Below are positions 9,208 through 17,544 of a DNA stretch of 64,000 nt, piece by piece. The stretch's first letter is position 1; every line of letters starts with the position of its first letter. Made by a program: the position numbers and the translations under genes. This DNA is from MAG-120531 sp038125995 (GTDB taxonomy: Bacteria > Bacteroidota > Bacteroidia > Flavobacteriales > Flavobacteriaceae): the NCBI GenBank assembly GCA_038125995.1, contig JAYPEX010000004.1, positions 1 to 64,000 of the forward strand, read 5' to 3'. The notes below the pieces were generated by a model that had not been told where the DNA came from, did no database searches, and saw only the letters and a program-made list of their open reading frames with translations.

Positions 9208-11382
9208 CTAAAGATCAATCATATATTGGAATTTAAAATAGATTTGAGCACTATCTATTCTAAACAAAGAACTTTGATCGATGTAGGAATAGCCTGTAGT
9301 CCCTCCAATATAAAATATGGTAAAAGGATTAGGGTTGTATTTTAAAAGGGATTGCGTAAAGATACTATCACTAAAATTATTTTTTTCAAAAACAAATCTA
9401 AACGATATGTTGCTGTTAAATTGATAATTGAGATTCGTTCTCATAATGTATCCCTTATAGAAATATTCATTGCTTTCAAGACGCTTTAATTTCGTATAAC
9501 GAAGACTTGGAGCAAATGAAAAATTAGAACTTAATTGGAAATCATTAAATGTTCCTATAAACGTATTTCGACCTATTTGGGGATCTAAGCTATCATAGTA
9601 AAGCGACTTGCCAGTTGAAACAAAACCACGAATATGAAACTTCTCATTGGGATTATACATTACAAACCAAGATAAATCGAGTTGTTGATCTGTTTCGAAT
9701 CCATAGAACTCCTCCCAAAATGCCTTGCTGAATGACAACTCAGCACCAACATTGTTTTCAAAACGTATAAATGATTGAACATTGAGATCAGAAAGCTTTT
9801 TAAGACCCTCAAAATTATATCTCAACTGATATCGAGCACCCATGTTAAATGTATTAATCTTACTTTTTTCTTTAAAAAAATGTTGATATCGATGACTGAT
9901 ATTTAAAGTTTTGTAATTGTTTGATGTTGCAAAACCTAGAGGAGTAGCAAACCAGGGTGATTTATGAACATAGTAGATGTCGGTATTCCAATTCTTGGTA
10001 CTTCTATTGGCATAGACCAAAGCAGTATATCCCGAGTTTGTCTCTCCATCTAGAGCAACTGTTCGACCATCAATCAATTCCAAAGAGTCAATCCAATCAG
10101 TTTCAGGCTCAACTACTTTGGTAGAAGCAACCTCAAAACCAATCGTATATTTATCTTTCAATCGATATAATCCATCGATTCCAAATAAATTACCAGAACC
10201 TCCTCCATCGTAAAAACGATTTGTAGATACAAACCCAATGTTGCTTCCACCCTCATAAGTTCGTTGATATCTAAAGATATTCGCCAACGATCCCTCTCCC
10301 TCTCCAAAATAGGATCGATTCTCTCCTCCAACAAGATAAGGGCTCTTTTCATCATAGGCTACCAACCAATAATAACGTTGTTTTTTACCTTGATTGATAA
10401 GCTTTGTAGAAATTAAAGGTTTATTGATCGATCGTGTATAAACACCATCAGTTAAAAAATTTATAAAGTCGTTTCCTTCATTAAAATAGGGTCTTCTTTC
10501 TGGATATTGAATTGCAAATGTATTGTTGACCGTAATTTGAGAAACATCAGCCTCCACTTGAGAAAAATCAGGATTAATAGCAAATTCAAAAGAGGTTTTA
10601 TTGTTAATATCAACCAAACCACTGAGTCCAAAATTAGGTTGAAGCTTTCCAAAAACAAGTTGAGCTCCATTGTGAGATGCTGATATTCCACTAAAAATAT
10701 TGGGAAGTAAGTTCACTCGATTCTTTGCCTTTATATTTTTTAACACCAATTTTGCTGGAGACTGACAGATAAAACACGAATTATTTCGATCCAAAGGAAA
10801 GTTTAAATTTTGGGAGCGATTTCCATCAACATAAGTAGAACGATGAACTGTTATTGACCAATTCATCTCATCAGCCTCTTCAAATTGAATCCCACTAAAG
10901 GGAATCATCATTTCCACGTGAAAAGCTTTTTCATGTTTTGATGCTTTGGTATAAAAGTTAACATCATAAGAAGGATCATCACTTCCATTATTGGTCAATT
11001 TCATATCTACCTGACTTCCTTCAGCATTCGAACCTAAAAATACCAAAAACCGACCATCTCCGTAGGTGTCTATACCAAAATAGACCGTGTCATCCATCCA
11101 TGCTTCATCTCTATTTCTCAAAGAGGATCGCAGTGTACTCATATCAGTATATGCGACAAATCCTACTAAGATATAGTCCTTGTCATACTTCACATATACA
11201 TCCGTGGGATTTTTTGAAGCAATATTGTCTCCTGGTTCGAATTCATAATTGATGGTATAGTTTTGAGCTCCTTCCCACTCAGATGGATTAACAACTCCAT
11301 CAAAATCAATAGTGGATGTTTGTTGTGCAATTCCTATATATGAAGTAATTAAAAGGCTTAAGTATAGGTATAAGGTTTTCAT
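9208..11382 (-). CDS. DUF5916 domain protein with N-terminal carbohydrate-binding family 9-like domain
   Basis: The protein has 724 residues, with a signal peptide (MKTLYLYLSLLITSYIGIAQ). A CBM9-like domain spans roughly 25-215 (FDGVVNPSEWEGA, then DDTVYFGIDTYGDGR). The rest is beta-rich, with alternating aromatic strands ending in FKFQYMIDL, as in outer-membrane beta-barrels. The FAINPDFSQVEAD and YPERRPYFNEG motifs are characteristic of DUF5916 proteins of Bacteroidota. The family is common in marine flavobacteria and presumed to sit in the outer membrane, but has no settled function. It is convergent with the MscS gene. It appears to be a single-gene transcript. Confidence 0.85.
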   Translation of the reverse strand: MKTLYLYLSLLITSYIGIAQQTSTIDFDGVVNPSEWEGAQNYTINYEFEPGDNIASKNPTDVYVKYDKDYILVGFVAYTDMSTLRSSLRNRDEAWMDDTVYFGIDTYGDGRFLVFLGSNAEGSQVDMKLTNNGSDDPSYDVNFYTKASKHEKAFHVEMMIPFSGIQFEEADEMNWSITVHRSTYVDGNRSQNLNFPLDRNNSCFICQSPAKLVLKNIKAKNRVNLLPNIFSGISASHNGAQLVFGKLQPNFGLSGLVDINNKTSFEFAINPDFSQVEADVSQITVNNTFAIQYPERRPYFNEGNDFINFLTDGVYTRSINKPLISTKLINQGKKQRYYWLVAYDEKSPYLVGGENRSYFGEGEGSLANIFRYQRTYEGGSNIGFVSTNRFYDGGGSGNLFGIDGLYRLKDKYTIGFEVASTKVVEPETDWIDSLELIDGRTVALDGETNSGYTALVYANRSTKNWNTDIYYVHKSPWFATPLGFATSNNYKTLNISHRYQHFFKEKSKINTFNMGARYQLRYNFEGLKKLSDLNVQSFIRFENNVGAELSFSKAFWEEFYGFETDQQLDLSWFVMYNPNEKFHIRGFVSTGKSLYYDSLDPQIGRNTFIGTFNDFQLSSNFSFAPSLRYTKLKRLESNEYFYKGYIMRTNLNYQFNSNISFRFVFEKNNFSDSIFTQSLLKYNPNPFTIFYIGGTTGYSYIDQSSLFRIDSAQIYFKFQYMIDL

Positions 11383-11572
11383 GAAATTTGGTTATGCTTA
11401 AAAGACTTGACAAAGATCAATTTGTTACGTTTTAAAGTTTTTTTTAACACTTATGCCTTTCATTTTAAAATGATGAAAACTCAATTCATCTCAAAAGAAA
11501 ATCTAAAAAGAAGTAGGATAAACATAAGTTTTATACAATGTATGAGTTCGTGATGTCAAAATCATTCTCGAA

Positions 11573-12181
11573 TTATTTTTCAATCGTTCTAAACGTCAAA
11601 TTAATTCGAGGTCCCTTTTTTATTTTTGTTGGTGGCAAACGATGAAGCCAGTTTTCTTGGGTGCTTCCTTTCATAACAAGTAAGCTCCCGTGAGGTAGTA
11701 CTATATCAATTTTAGTACCCTCTTTTTTGTGTTTAAAGCTAAATTTGCGCACTGATCCAAAGCTTAGAGAAGCAATTGCACCCTCCTTTTTTAAATCTTT
11801 TTCACCATCACTGTGCCAGGCCATACCCTCAGATTCATCGTGATATAAATTGAGAAGACAAGAATTAAATGTTTCTCCGCATTTTGATTCAACGATTTGT
11901 TTTAAATCTAATAAGATTTCATTCCACAAAAGGGCTGTTTTGGTAATTTTTGAGTAGGTATATGAAAAAGGCTTATCTGCATACCAGGCTACAGCGCGTT
12001 TTGTAGTGATTAATTTACCAAATATGAGTGCCTGATCTGCCTTCCATTCGATGTCGTTTAAAAGGGCCTCAAAATAGCGTGAAGCTACCAATTCACTCAT
12101 AATAGATCCGTAATAATCTACTGCTCCATCGTAGGGTAAAATAGAGTTAAAGACTTGATTGTTATTTGAAAAGAGATCCAT
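11573..12181 (-). CDS. Alpha-ketoglutarate-dependent dioxygenase AlkB-like
   Basis: A 202-residue 2-oxoglutarate/Fe(II) dioxygenase of the AlkB repair family, which removes alkyl groups from bases oxidatively. Iron ligands are visible as HSD (H123, D125) and H180 (WLHRLPP). The 2-oxoglutarate and fold arginines are in PRINLTFR (R192, R198), and the NLYHDESEGM motif is at 111-120. Sequence features such as PHGSLLVMKGSTQENWLH match the ALKBH2/3-like bacterial branch rather than E. coli AlkB. No ada gene is nearby. It is transcribed alone, diverging from the tRNA-Ser/tRNA-Pro unit. Confidence 0.92.
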   Translation of the reverse strand: MDLFSNNNQVFNSILPYDGAVDYYGSIMSELVASRYFEALLNDIEWKADQALIFGKLITTKRAVAWYADKPFSYTYSKITKTALLWNEILLDLKQIVESKCGETFNSCLLNLYHDESEGMAWHSDGEKDLKKEGAIASLSFGSVRKFSFKHKKEGTKIDIVLPHGSLLVMKGSTQENWLHRLPPTKIKKGPRINLTFRTIEK

Positions 12182-12225
12182 TTCTCAAAAATAAAAAAGT
12201 ATTGTTTAAAAAAGCCAAAAAAAAG

Positions 12226-12256
12226 TTGGAAGAAATAAACCTATAAGGTACATTTG
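12226..12256 (+). promoter_or_regulatory. Promoter of the tRNA-Ser/tRNA-Pro unit
   Basis: TTG (12226-12228) is followed after 20 nt by TACATTTG (12249-12256), an exact match to the Bacteroidota promoter pattern. Transcription would start near 12263, about 27 nt before the mature tRNA-Ser. Confidence 0.7.
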
Positions 12257-12289
12257 CATCCGCGTTGAAAGACGCTAGTCGTTGAGACT

Positions 12290-12373
12290 GGAGAGGTGCC
12301 AGAGTGGTAATGGAGCAGATTGCTAATCTGTCGACGGGAAACTGTCGCCAGGGTTCGAGTCCCTGTCTCTCCG
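12290..12373 (+). tRNA. tRNA-Ser(GCT)
   Basis: The sequence folds as a class II tRNA with a long variable arm. The acceptor stem GGAGAGG pairs with TCTCTCC, the anticodon loop TTGCTAA gives anticodon GCT (AGC/AGT codons), and the T-arm contains GGTTCGAGTCC. The discriminator is G and the CCA end is not encoded. Confidence 0.95.
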
Positions 12374-12390
12374 CAAACATAAAATAACCT

Positions 12391-12465
12391 CGGGGTGTAG
12401 CGTAGCCCGGTTATCGCGCCGCGTTTGGGACGCGGAGGTCGCAGGTTCGAATCCTGCCACCCCGA
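12391..12465 (+). tRNA. tRNA-Pro(TGG)
   Basis: The acceptor stem CGGGGTG pairs with CACCCCG. The anticodon arm CCGCG-TTTGGGA-CGCGG gives anticodon TGG (CCN codons), and the T-arm contains GGTTCGAATCC. The CCA is not encoded. It lies 17 nt after tRNA-Ser and is followed at once by a strong terminator, so the two form one transcript. Confidence 0.95.
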
Positions 12466-12469
12466 CAAA

Positions 12470-12498
12470 AAGGAGTCTGTTTTTAGACTCCTTTTTTT
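12470..12498 (+). terminator. Rho-independent terminator after tRNA-Pro
   Basis: A hairpin with arms GGAGTCT and AGACTCC around a GTTTTT loop is followed by seven T residues, directly after the tRNA-Pro 3' end. Confidence 0.9.
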
Positions 12499-12585
12499 GT
12501 TTATCACTTCTTTGATTTAAATTTTTTAGTTGTTAAACATCATTCCAATAGTTATCTTTAATTAGAAATAACTGCAGTATCAATT

Positions 12586-13218
12586 ATGAACTCTAAAGTC
12601 GATGATTATTTTGAACGATTAACAAAATGGAAAGAAGAACTCTCTTATCTGAGATCAATAGTTCTAATCGATCAATTAAATGAAGATTACAAGTGGAATA
12701 ATCCCTGCTATACGTATTTAAATAAAAACGTCTTTATTCTAGCGAGTTTCAAGAATCATTGTACCATCAGCTTTTTTAAAGGAGCTCTGCTAAGCGACCC
12801 GTTAAATCTACTCAGTACCGCAGGAGAAAATTCCAACCACGTTAAAATGTTTAAATTTACTTCTATTGAAGAAATTTTAGCTCTTGAATCCATTATTTTT
12901 GACTATGTCAAAGAGGCCATTGAAATTGAAAAGAAGGGATTAAAAGTCATTCCAAAGAAAATATCAATTGATCTGCCTGAAGAACTCAGACAAGTATTTA
13001 GTGATTCTAAAGAGTTTAAAACAGCTTTTGAAGCCCTTACTCCTGGTAGACAACGAGGATATTTACTTTTTTTCAGTCAGGCAAAACAATCCGAAACACG
13101 ATTGAGGAGAATCAAAAAACATGAAGATCGAATATTAAAGGGGTACGGAATGGATGATTGTGTATGTGGACGATCTAAACGAATGCCAAGTTGTGATGGA
13201 TCTCACAAATTGATCTAA
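12586..13218 (+). CDS. YdeI/DUF1801-type protein with C-terminal CDGSH-type motif
   Basis: The N-terminal half (about 5-115) resembles DUF1801, with KWNNPCYTYLNKNVF and ISFFKGALL. Residues 125-185 match the YdeI/OmdA helical domain (LPEELRQVF, TPGRQRGYLLFFSQAKQSETR). The last 20 residues carry a cysteine motif with C192, C194, C203 and H207. It fits the CDGSH iron-sulfur pattern C-x-C-x2-S-x3-P-x-C-D-G-S-H exactly. YdeI proteins have been tied to resistance to peptides such as polymyxin in other bacteria; the role here is unknown. The gene stands alone between tRNA units and ends at a bidirectional terminator. Similar tails occur in other flavobacterial members, as far as I recall. Confidence 0.8.
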   Translation: MNSKVDDYFERLTKWKEELSYLRSIVLIDQLNEDYKWNNPCYTYLNKNVFILASFKNHCTISFFKGALLSDPLNLLSTAGENSNHVKMFKFTSIEEILALESIIFDYVKEAIEIEKKGLKVIPKKISIDLPEELRQVFSDSKEFKTAFEALTPGRQRGYLLFFSQAKQSETRLRRIKKHEDRILKGYGMDDCVCGRSKRMPSCDGSHKLI

Positions 13219-13220
13219 AC

Positions 13221-13250
13221 AAAAAACCCCAACAGTTCTGTTGAGGTTTT
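13221..13250. terminator. Bidirectional terminator between the YdeI-type gene and tRNA-Arg
   Basis: AACCCCAACAG and CTGTTGAGGTT form an 11-bp stem with one mismatch. An A-run lies on the left and a T-run on the right, so it can serve both converging transcripts. Confidence 0.75.
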
Positions 13251-13253
13251 GAG

Positions 13254-13327
13254 TGATCGCGATAGGATTCGAACCTATGACCGTCTGCTTAGAAGGCAGA
13301 TGCTCTATCCAGCTGAGCTACGCGACC
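13254..13327 (-). tRNA. tRNA-Arg(TCT)
   Basis: On the minus strand the acceptor GGTCGCG pairs with CGCGATC. The anticodon arm CTGCC-TTCTAAG-CAGAC gives anticodon TCT (AGA/AGG). The D-arm contains AGCTCAGCTGGATAGAGC and the T-arm GGTTCGAATCC. CCA is not encoded. Confidence 0.95.
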
Positions 13328-13356
13328 GGCCTTTGCGAATTTGTGAATCGCGGGTG

Positions 13357-13388
13357 CAAATATAGAATATTTTACTACTATTAAACAA
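13357..13388 (-). promoter_or_regulatory. Promoter of tRNA-Arg
   Basis: Read on the minus strand, TTG (13386-13388) is followed after 21 nt by TATATTTG (13357-13364), a full match to the Bacteroidota promoter pattern, about 30 nt before the tRNA. Confidence 0.65.
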
Positions 13389-13409
13389 TATTTTTTTAGA
13401 ATAATTCTC

Positions 13410-15458
13410 CTATTCAGGATACTCAATTCTAAGATGATAAATATTGGTCAATTTCTTCTTTAACGTTTTTTTGATATCCAGGATATCTTTAAAGGTAATA
13501 TTGGAATTAGAGAACTGATTTGCAGTCATTTGCGTATCGATTATACGCTCAACAAAATCACTAATTTCTTCGTAAGTAGGATTCTTTAAACTTTTAGAAG
13601 CTGCCTCAACCGAATCAGCCATCATAAGAATGGCGGTTTCTTTTGAAAAAGGAAGTGGTCCAGGATAGGTAAAATTCTTTATGTCGACATTTTCATCAAA
13701 CTCTTGTGCCTTCTTATAAAAATAATAAACCTGTGTTTGACCGTGATGCGTTCTTATGAAATCAATTAACCGATCTGGTAAATTATTCTTTTTTGCCATC
13801 TCTATACCATCGACAACATGATCAATGATGATTTTTGCAGAATCCACTGGAGAAAGTTCATCGTGTGGATTCACAGAACTGATTTGATTCTCTGTAAAAT
13901 ACATAGGATTGAGCATCTTACCAATGTCATGATAGAGCGCCCCTACTCTAACTAGCATTGCATCAGCTCCAATTTCATTGGCTGCTGCTTCAGCTAAATT
14001 TGCAACTTGAAGCGAGTGATTAAACGTACCTGGAGCAACATTTGACATCTCCTTAAGCAGTGGTGAATTAGTATCAGAAAGCTCTAAAATAGATACATCT
14101 GACACCAATCCAAAGGTCTTTTCATAGATGTATACCAAAGGCTGAACAAATAAGGTAATCATACCGTTGAGCACAAAGAAACCAATAGTGGTAAATTGAA
14201 TTGATTCGACTCCTCCTTCGTGAATGATATGAAATGCTAAATATCCAAAAATATAAACTCCAGTAATTTGAGCTACTGTTATAAATAAATTGGTTCGCTT
14301 GTAAAGTTCTCTAACGGATAAGATAGTAACAATACCAGCCAAGATCTGCAAGAAAATAAACTCAAAACTATTGGGAACGATAAAACCTAGAATCAACACT
14401 GTAAGAACATGAACGTACAATCCAAGGCGTGGATCGAAAAATGTTTTTAAAATAATAGGCAATACACATAGCGGAACTACATAGAGGTAATCAACTTGAA
14501 TCTTAACCATCAAAGATGTGATCAATACCATAAAGATCATATTGAAATACACAAAGGTTACCTTGGTATTATCTTTGAATATCAGCAAGCGATACTTGAA
14601 TAAAAACAGCATCAGCATCATCAGCACCATCGCTACAAGCACCGTGTATCCAGCGATTATAAAGTAATAATTGATATCCGACCAGATCGTTGATTCAAAT
14701 TCAGATTTCAAAGAACTCAAAACACTAAAATTATCAGCCTCTACTACTTCTCCTTTAAGCACGATTAATTTTCCTTTATCGACATAGCCTTTGTTAGTGG
14801 ATATTTTGGAGATCTTATCCAAGATATCCTTATTGGTCAGATTATTATCTAAAATCAAGTTGGGGTTGATTAAATCGATAAAAATTGACTGAATATCAGC
14901 TAATTGATTTTCAAAACCCAAAGAAATCAATCTCGAATCAATATAATCAAAGACATTCTGAAGAGTGTAGATTTGACTCTTAGATACCAACTCTGATTTA
15001 TTATTCTTAACAATATAAATATTCTCCGAAGGATAAATCAGATCAGACTTTCGAACAACTCCTCTTGAATAGACTGATTCTATTATATTTGAAATTGTTT
15101 TATTGAAGTACAATGTATCGAGCTTGAACCGCTCATTTTGGTGTACTAATTCATCTACCTTGAGATTGATTTGATCCAGGGCTTTGAAGATTACGTCTTC
15201 CTCATACTGATAATAGGGAACTTGATCCGATCGAATGGATTTTTTTTCTGCCTCTACCTCTTCTACTGATTTTGTGACTGTAAAATCAAATGGTGCATAA
15301 AGGGTTTCAAATTGCCAGGGCTTCCCCTTTTGAAATTCGTACTTAAACTTTCCTCCCTTGGGCAATAAAAAAACAATAAGAATAATCGCAAATACATAAA
15401 GAATGTATTTGTAAATCAACGATTGATTTCTAAATAGTAGATCGAGTTTCGTTTTCAT
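13410..15458 (-). CDS. 7TM-HD family phosphohydrolase (PgpH-like, putative cyclic di-AMP phosphodiesterase)
   Basis: The protein has 682 residues. After one N-terminal membrane helix (about 18-34) there is an extracytoplasmic 7TMR-HDED-type domain (about 40-265), then a bundle of seven or eight helices (about 275-445), then a cytoplasmic HD domain. The HD signature LYHDIGK lies near residue 507, followed by THHGQTQVYYFYKKA and MMADSVEAASKSL. PgpH proteins with this layout hydrolyse c-di-AMP. No diadenylate cyclase gene is in the window, so the substrate is inferred. It is a single-gene transcript with a -7-like TACTTTTG on the minus strand at 15476-15483. Confidence 0.9.
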   Translation of the reverse strand: MKTKLDLLFRNQSLIYKYILYVFAIILIVFLLPKGGKFKYEFQKGKPWQFETLYAPFDFTVTKSVEEVEAEKKSIRSDQVPYYQYEEDVIFKALDQINLKVDELVHQNERFKLDTLYFNKTISNIIESVYSRGVVRKSDLIYPSENIYIVKNNKSELVSKSQIYTLQNVFDYIDSRLISLGFENQLADIQSIFIDLINPNLILDNNLTNKDILDKISKISTNKGYVDKGKLIVLKGEVVEADNFSVLSSLKSEFESTIWSDINYYFIIAGYTVLVAMVLMMLMLFLFKYRLLIFKDNTKVTFVYFNMIFMVLITSLMVKIQVDYLYVVPLCVLPIILKTFFDPRLGLYVHVLTVLILGFIVPNSFEFIFLQILAGIVTILSVRELYKRTNLFITVAQITGVYIFGYLAFHIIHEGGVESIQFTTIGFFVLNGMITLFVQPLVYIYEKTFGLVSDVSILELSDTNSPLLKEMSNVAPGTFNHSLQVANLAEAAANEIGADAMLVRVGALYHDIGKMLNPMYFTENQISSVNPHDELSPVDSAKIIIDHVVDGIEMAKKNNLPDRLIDFIRTHHGQTQVYYFYKKAQEFDENVDIKNFTYPGPLPFSKETAILMMADSVEAASKSLKNPTYEEISDFVERIIDTQMTANQFSNSNITFKDILDIKKTLKKKLTNIYHLRIEYPE

Positions 15459-15571
15459 TGATGGGAATTATAGATCAAAAGTAAAAAAAATCAACTTGAA
15501 TCATCTATTTTAATAACTCAAACCCATGCCTTCCGACTTAATTTTTTTAATTTAGTGTGAAATATCGCATC

Positions 15572-16747
15572 ATGAATAAAGTTGTTATTGTATCTGCAGT
15601 TCGAACTCCAATAGGTAGTTTTATGGGAAGTCTTTCGTCTGTTGAAGCTACTAAATTAGGAAGTACCGCTATAAATGGAGCTATAGCCAAGGCCTCAATT
15701 AATCCTAGTGATGTTGATAAAGTATACATGGGTCATGTAATTCAGGCTGGATGTGGACAAGCACCTGCAAGACAAGCAGCCCTCAATGCAGGATTGCCAT
15801 CAAATATTCCTTGTACGACTGTCAATAAGGTTTGTGCATCTGGAATGAAAAGCATCATGTTAGCAGCTCAAGAAATTGCATTAGGTGACGCAGAAGTTGT
15901 CGTAGCAGGTGGTATGGAAAATATGAGCTTAGCTCCTCACTTGACACATTTGAGATATGGAGTTAAATTTGGTGATCAAAATTTGAAAGATTCGATGATT
16001 CTTGATGGTTTACAAGATGCTTTTACCCATCAAGCAATGGGTGTCTATGCCGATCAATGTGCCATAAAACACAATATATCAAGAGAGGAACAAGACACCT
16101 ATGCAATCAGTTCCTATGAGCGAGCTGAAAAGGCATGGAATAATGGGTTGTATAATGATGAAGTGATTCCTGTAAAGGTTCCTCAACGCAAAGAAGGATT
16201 TGTTGTTGTAGACAAAGACGAGGAATACACAAATGTTCGTTTTGACAAGATTCCTAATCTTAGAGCTGCTTTTACTAATGATGGAACAGTGACCGCTGCT
16301 AACGCATCAACGATTAATGATGGTGCTGCTGCTCTTGTTTTGATGAGCGAGGCGAAAGCTAAAGAATTAGGATTGAAACCACTTGCAATGGTTCTCTCAT
16401 ATGCAGATGCAGCTTTAGACCCAGAGTGGTTTACAGAAGCACCTGCTACTGCTTTACCTAAAGCACTTGCAAAAGCCAACCTGTCGATTGATGATATTGA
16501 TTATTTTGAAATCAACGAGGCCTTTTCTGTAGTGAGTCTCGCCAATCAAAAAATCCTGAATATCGACAGTAATAAATTAAATATTAATGGTGGCGCTGTC
16601 GCTCTGGGTCACCCCCTTGGATGTTCAGGAACTCGAATTGTAGTTAGCCTCCTGCATATACTAAAGCAAAACAAGGCTAAATACGGCGCAGCTGCTATCT
16701 GTAACGGAGGTGGTGGCGCTTCTGCTCTAATCCTCCAAAATTTGTAG
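15572..16747 (+). CDS. Acetyl-CoA C-acyltransferase (thiolase)
   Basis: This 391-residue thiolase catalyses condensation of two acetyl-CoA or thiolytic cleavage of 3-ketoacyl-CoA. The nucleophilic cysteine is C88 (NKVCASGMKS); the catalytic pair is H347 in GHPLGCSGTR and C377 in CNGGGGAS. The chosen ATG at 15572 gives MNKVVIVSAVRTPIGSF, the standard N-terminus; a GTG at 15557 would add five residues without support. It resembles acetyl-CoA acetyltransferases (AtoB/PhaA type), but the chain-length preference cannot be read from the sequence. The NlpC/P60-like gene begins 7 nt after its stop, so they may be co-transcribed. Confidence 0.93.
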   Translation: MNKVVIVSAVRTPIGSFMGSLSSVEATKLGSTAINGAIAKASINPSDVDKVYMGHVIQAGCGQAPARQAALNAGLPSNIPCTTVNKVCASGMKSIMLAAQEIALGDAEVVVAGGMENMSLAPHLTHLRYGVKFGDQNLKDSMILDGLQDAFTHQAMGVYADQCAIKHNISREEQDTYAISSYERAEKAWNNGLYNDEVIPVKVPQRKEGFVVVDKDEEYTNVRFDKIPNLRAAFTNDGTVTAANASTINDGAAALVLMSEAKAKELGLKPLAMVLSYADAALDPEWFTEAPATALPKALAKANLSIDDIDYFEINEAFSVVSLANQKILNIDSNKLNINGGAVALGHPLGCSGTRIVVSLLHILKQNKAKYGAAAICNGGGGASALILQNL

Positions 16748-16754
16748 TGGATTA

Positions 16755-17495
16755 ATGAAATACGGAATTTGTAATTTAAATGTCATACCCCTTCGATCTG
16801 AGGCCAATAGTTTAGCTACTCAGCAATCCCAATTGCTGTATGGCGAATTGTTCAAAATCCTAGAACAGCGTAAATTCTTCACCAAAATAAGATGTTTGTT
16901 TGATGATTATCAAGGATGGATCTCAAATTTACACTTTAAAGAACTCAGTCAAGAACAGTTTTATGAATTAAAATACCTAAAGCCTTTATATAATTATGAC
17001 TTAGCACACTATGTGCACAATGAAAACAATAGTCTTCTACCTGTTGTCATAGGGTCTGACTTAAGTAAAGCTCCTTTTTTAAACCATCAATGTGAACCTT
17101 CAATAATACCAAATCAACATTCAGTAGTTTCATCAGCGATGATGTATTTGAACGCTACTGAGCTTGTGGGAGGAAAAACCCCTTTCGGAATTGATTCAAG
17201 TGGATTAACACAGATGGCCTATAAATTAAACGGCATGTCACTCAAAAGAACACCACAGGAACAATCGACTCAAGGTGAAGCATTGAGCTTTATAGAAGAA
17301 GCTAAAGCAGGTGATCTAGTTTTTTTTGACAATAAGGATGGTGTTATCGATCACGTTGGGATACTTTTGGAAAACAATTACATCATACATGCCTTTGGAA
17401 CTGTGAGGATTGATCGAATCGATCACACAGGTATCTTCAATATCGACACCAACACCTATACGCACTCTGTTCGCGTTATCAAATCATTCCTATAA
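16755..17495 (+). CDS. NlpC/P60 (C40) family protein lacking the catalytic cysteine
   Basis: A 246-residue protein. Residues 1-65 resemble a bacterial SH3-like domain (PLRSEANSLATQQSQLLYGE, DYQGWI). Residues 125-246 form an NlpC/P60 fold, which in active enzymes cleaves peptidoglycan stem peptides. The usual GIDCSG motif here reads GIDSSG, so the nucleophile position (148) is serine, encoded TCA. The preceding pocket, normally APYLWGG in relatives, is ATELVGG. The histidines in DHVGI (H200) and IIHAFG (H212) remain. There is no signal peptide. The frame is intact, so it is more likely a pseudoenzyme than a pseudogene, perhaps binding cell wall peptides or another ligand. Confidence 0.8.
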   Translation: MKYGICNLNVIPLRSEANSLATQQSQLLYGELFKILEQRKFFTKIRCLFDDYQGWISNLHFKELSQEQFYELKYLKPLYNYDLAHYVHNENNSLLPVVIGSDLSKAPFLNHQCEPSIIPNQHSVVSSAMMYLNATELVGGKTPFGIDSSGLTQMAYKLNGMSLKRTPQEQSTQGEALSFIEEAKAGDLVFFDNKDGVIDHVGILLENNYIIHAFGTVRIDRIDHTGIFNIDTNTYTHSVRVIKSFL

Positions 17496-17523
17496 AAAAA
17501 GCCCCGTCACTACGAGGCTTTTA
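17494..17523. terminator. Terminator between the NlpC/P60-like gene and the TPR gene
   Basis: AAAAGCC-C-CGT and ACG-A-GGCTTTT form a stem with one mismatch around a CACT loop, with A and T tracts at the ends. It lies between convergent genes and can work both ways. Confidence 0.75.
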
Positions 17524-17544
17524 TATGATAATTAAAGAGGTCTT

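Noticed and set aside
11460..11473. TCATTTTAAAATGA palindrome upstream of the DUF5916 gene
   Set aside because: Short and purely AT-rich at the centre, far from any convincing promoter; likely chance.
12241..12507. Minus-strand open frames across the tRNA-Ser/tRNA-Pro genes
   Set aside because: They read through two clear tRNAs and a terminator; no family resemblance.
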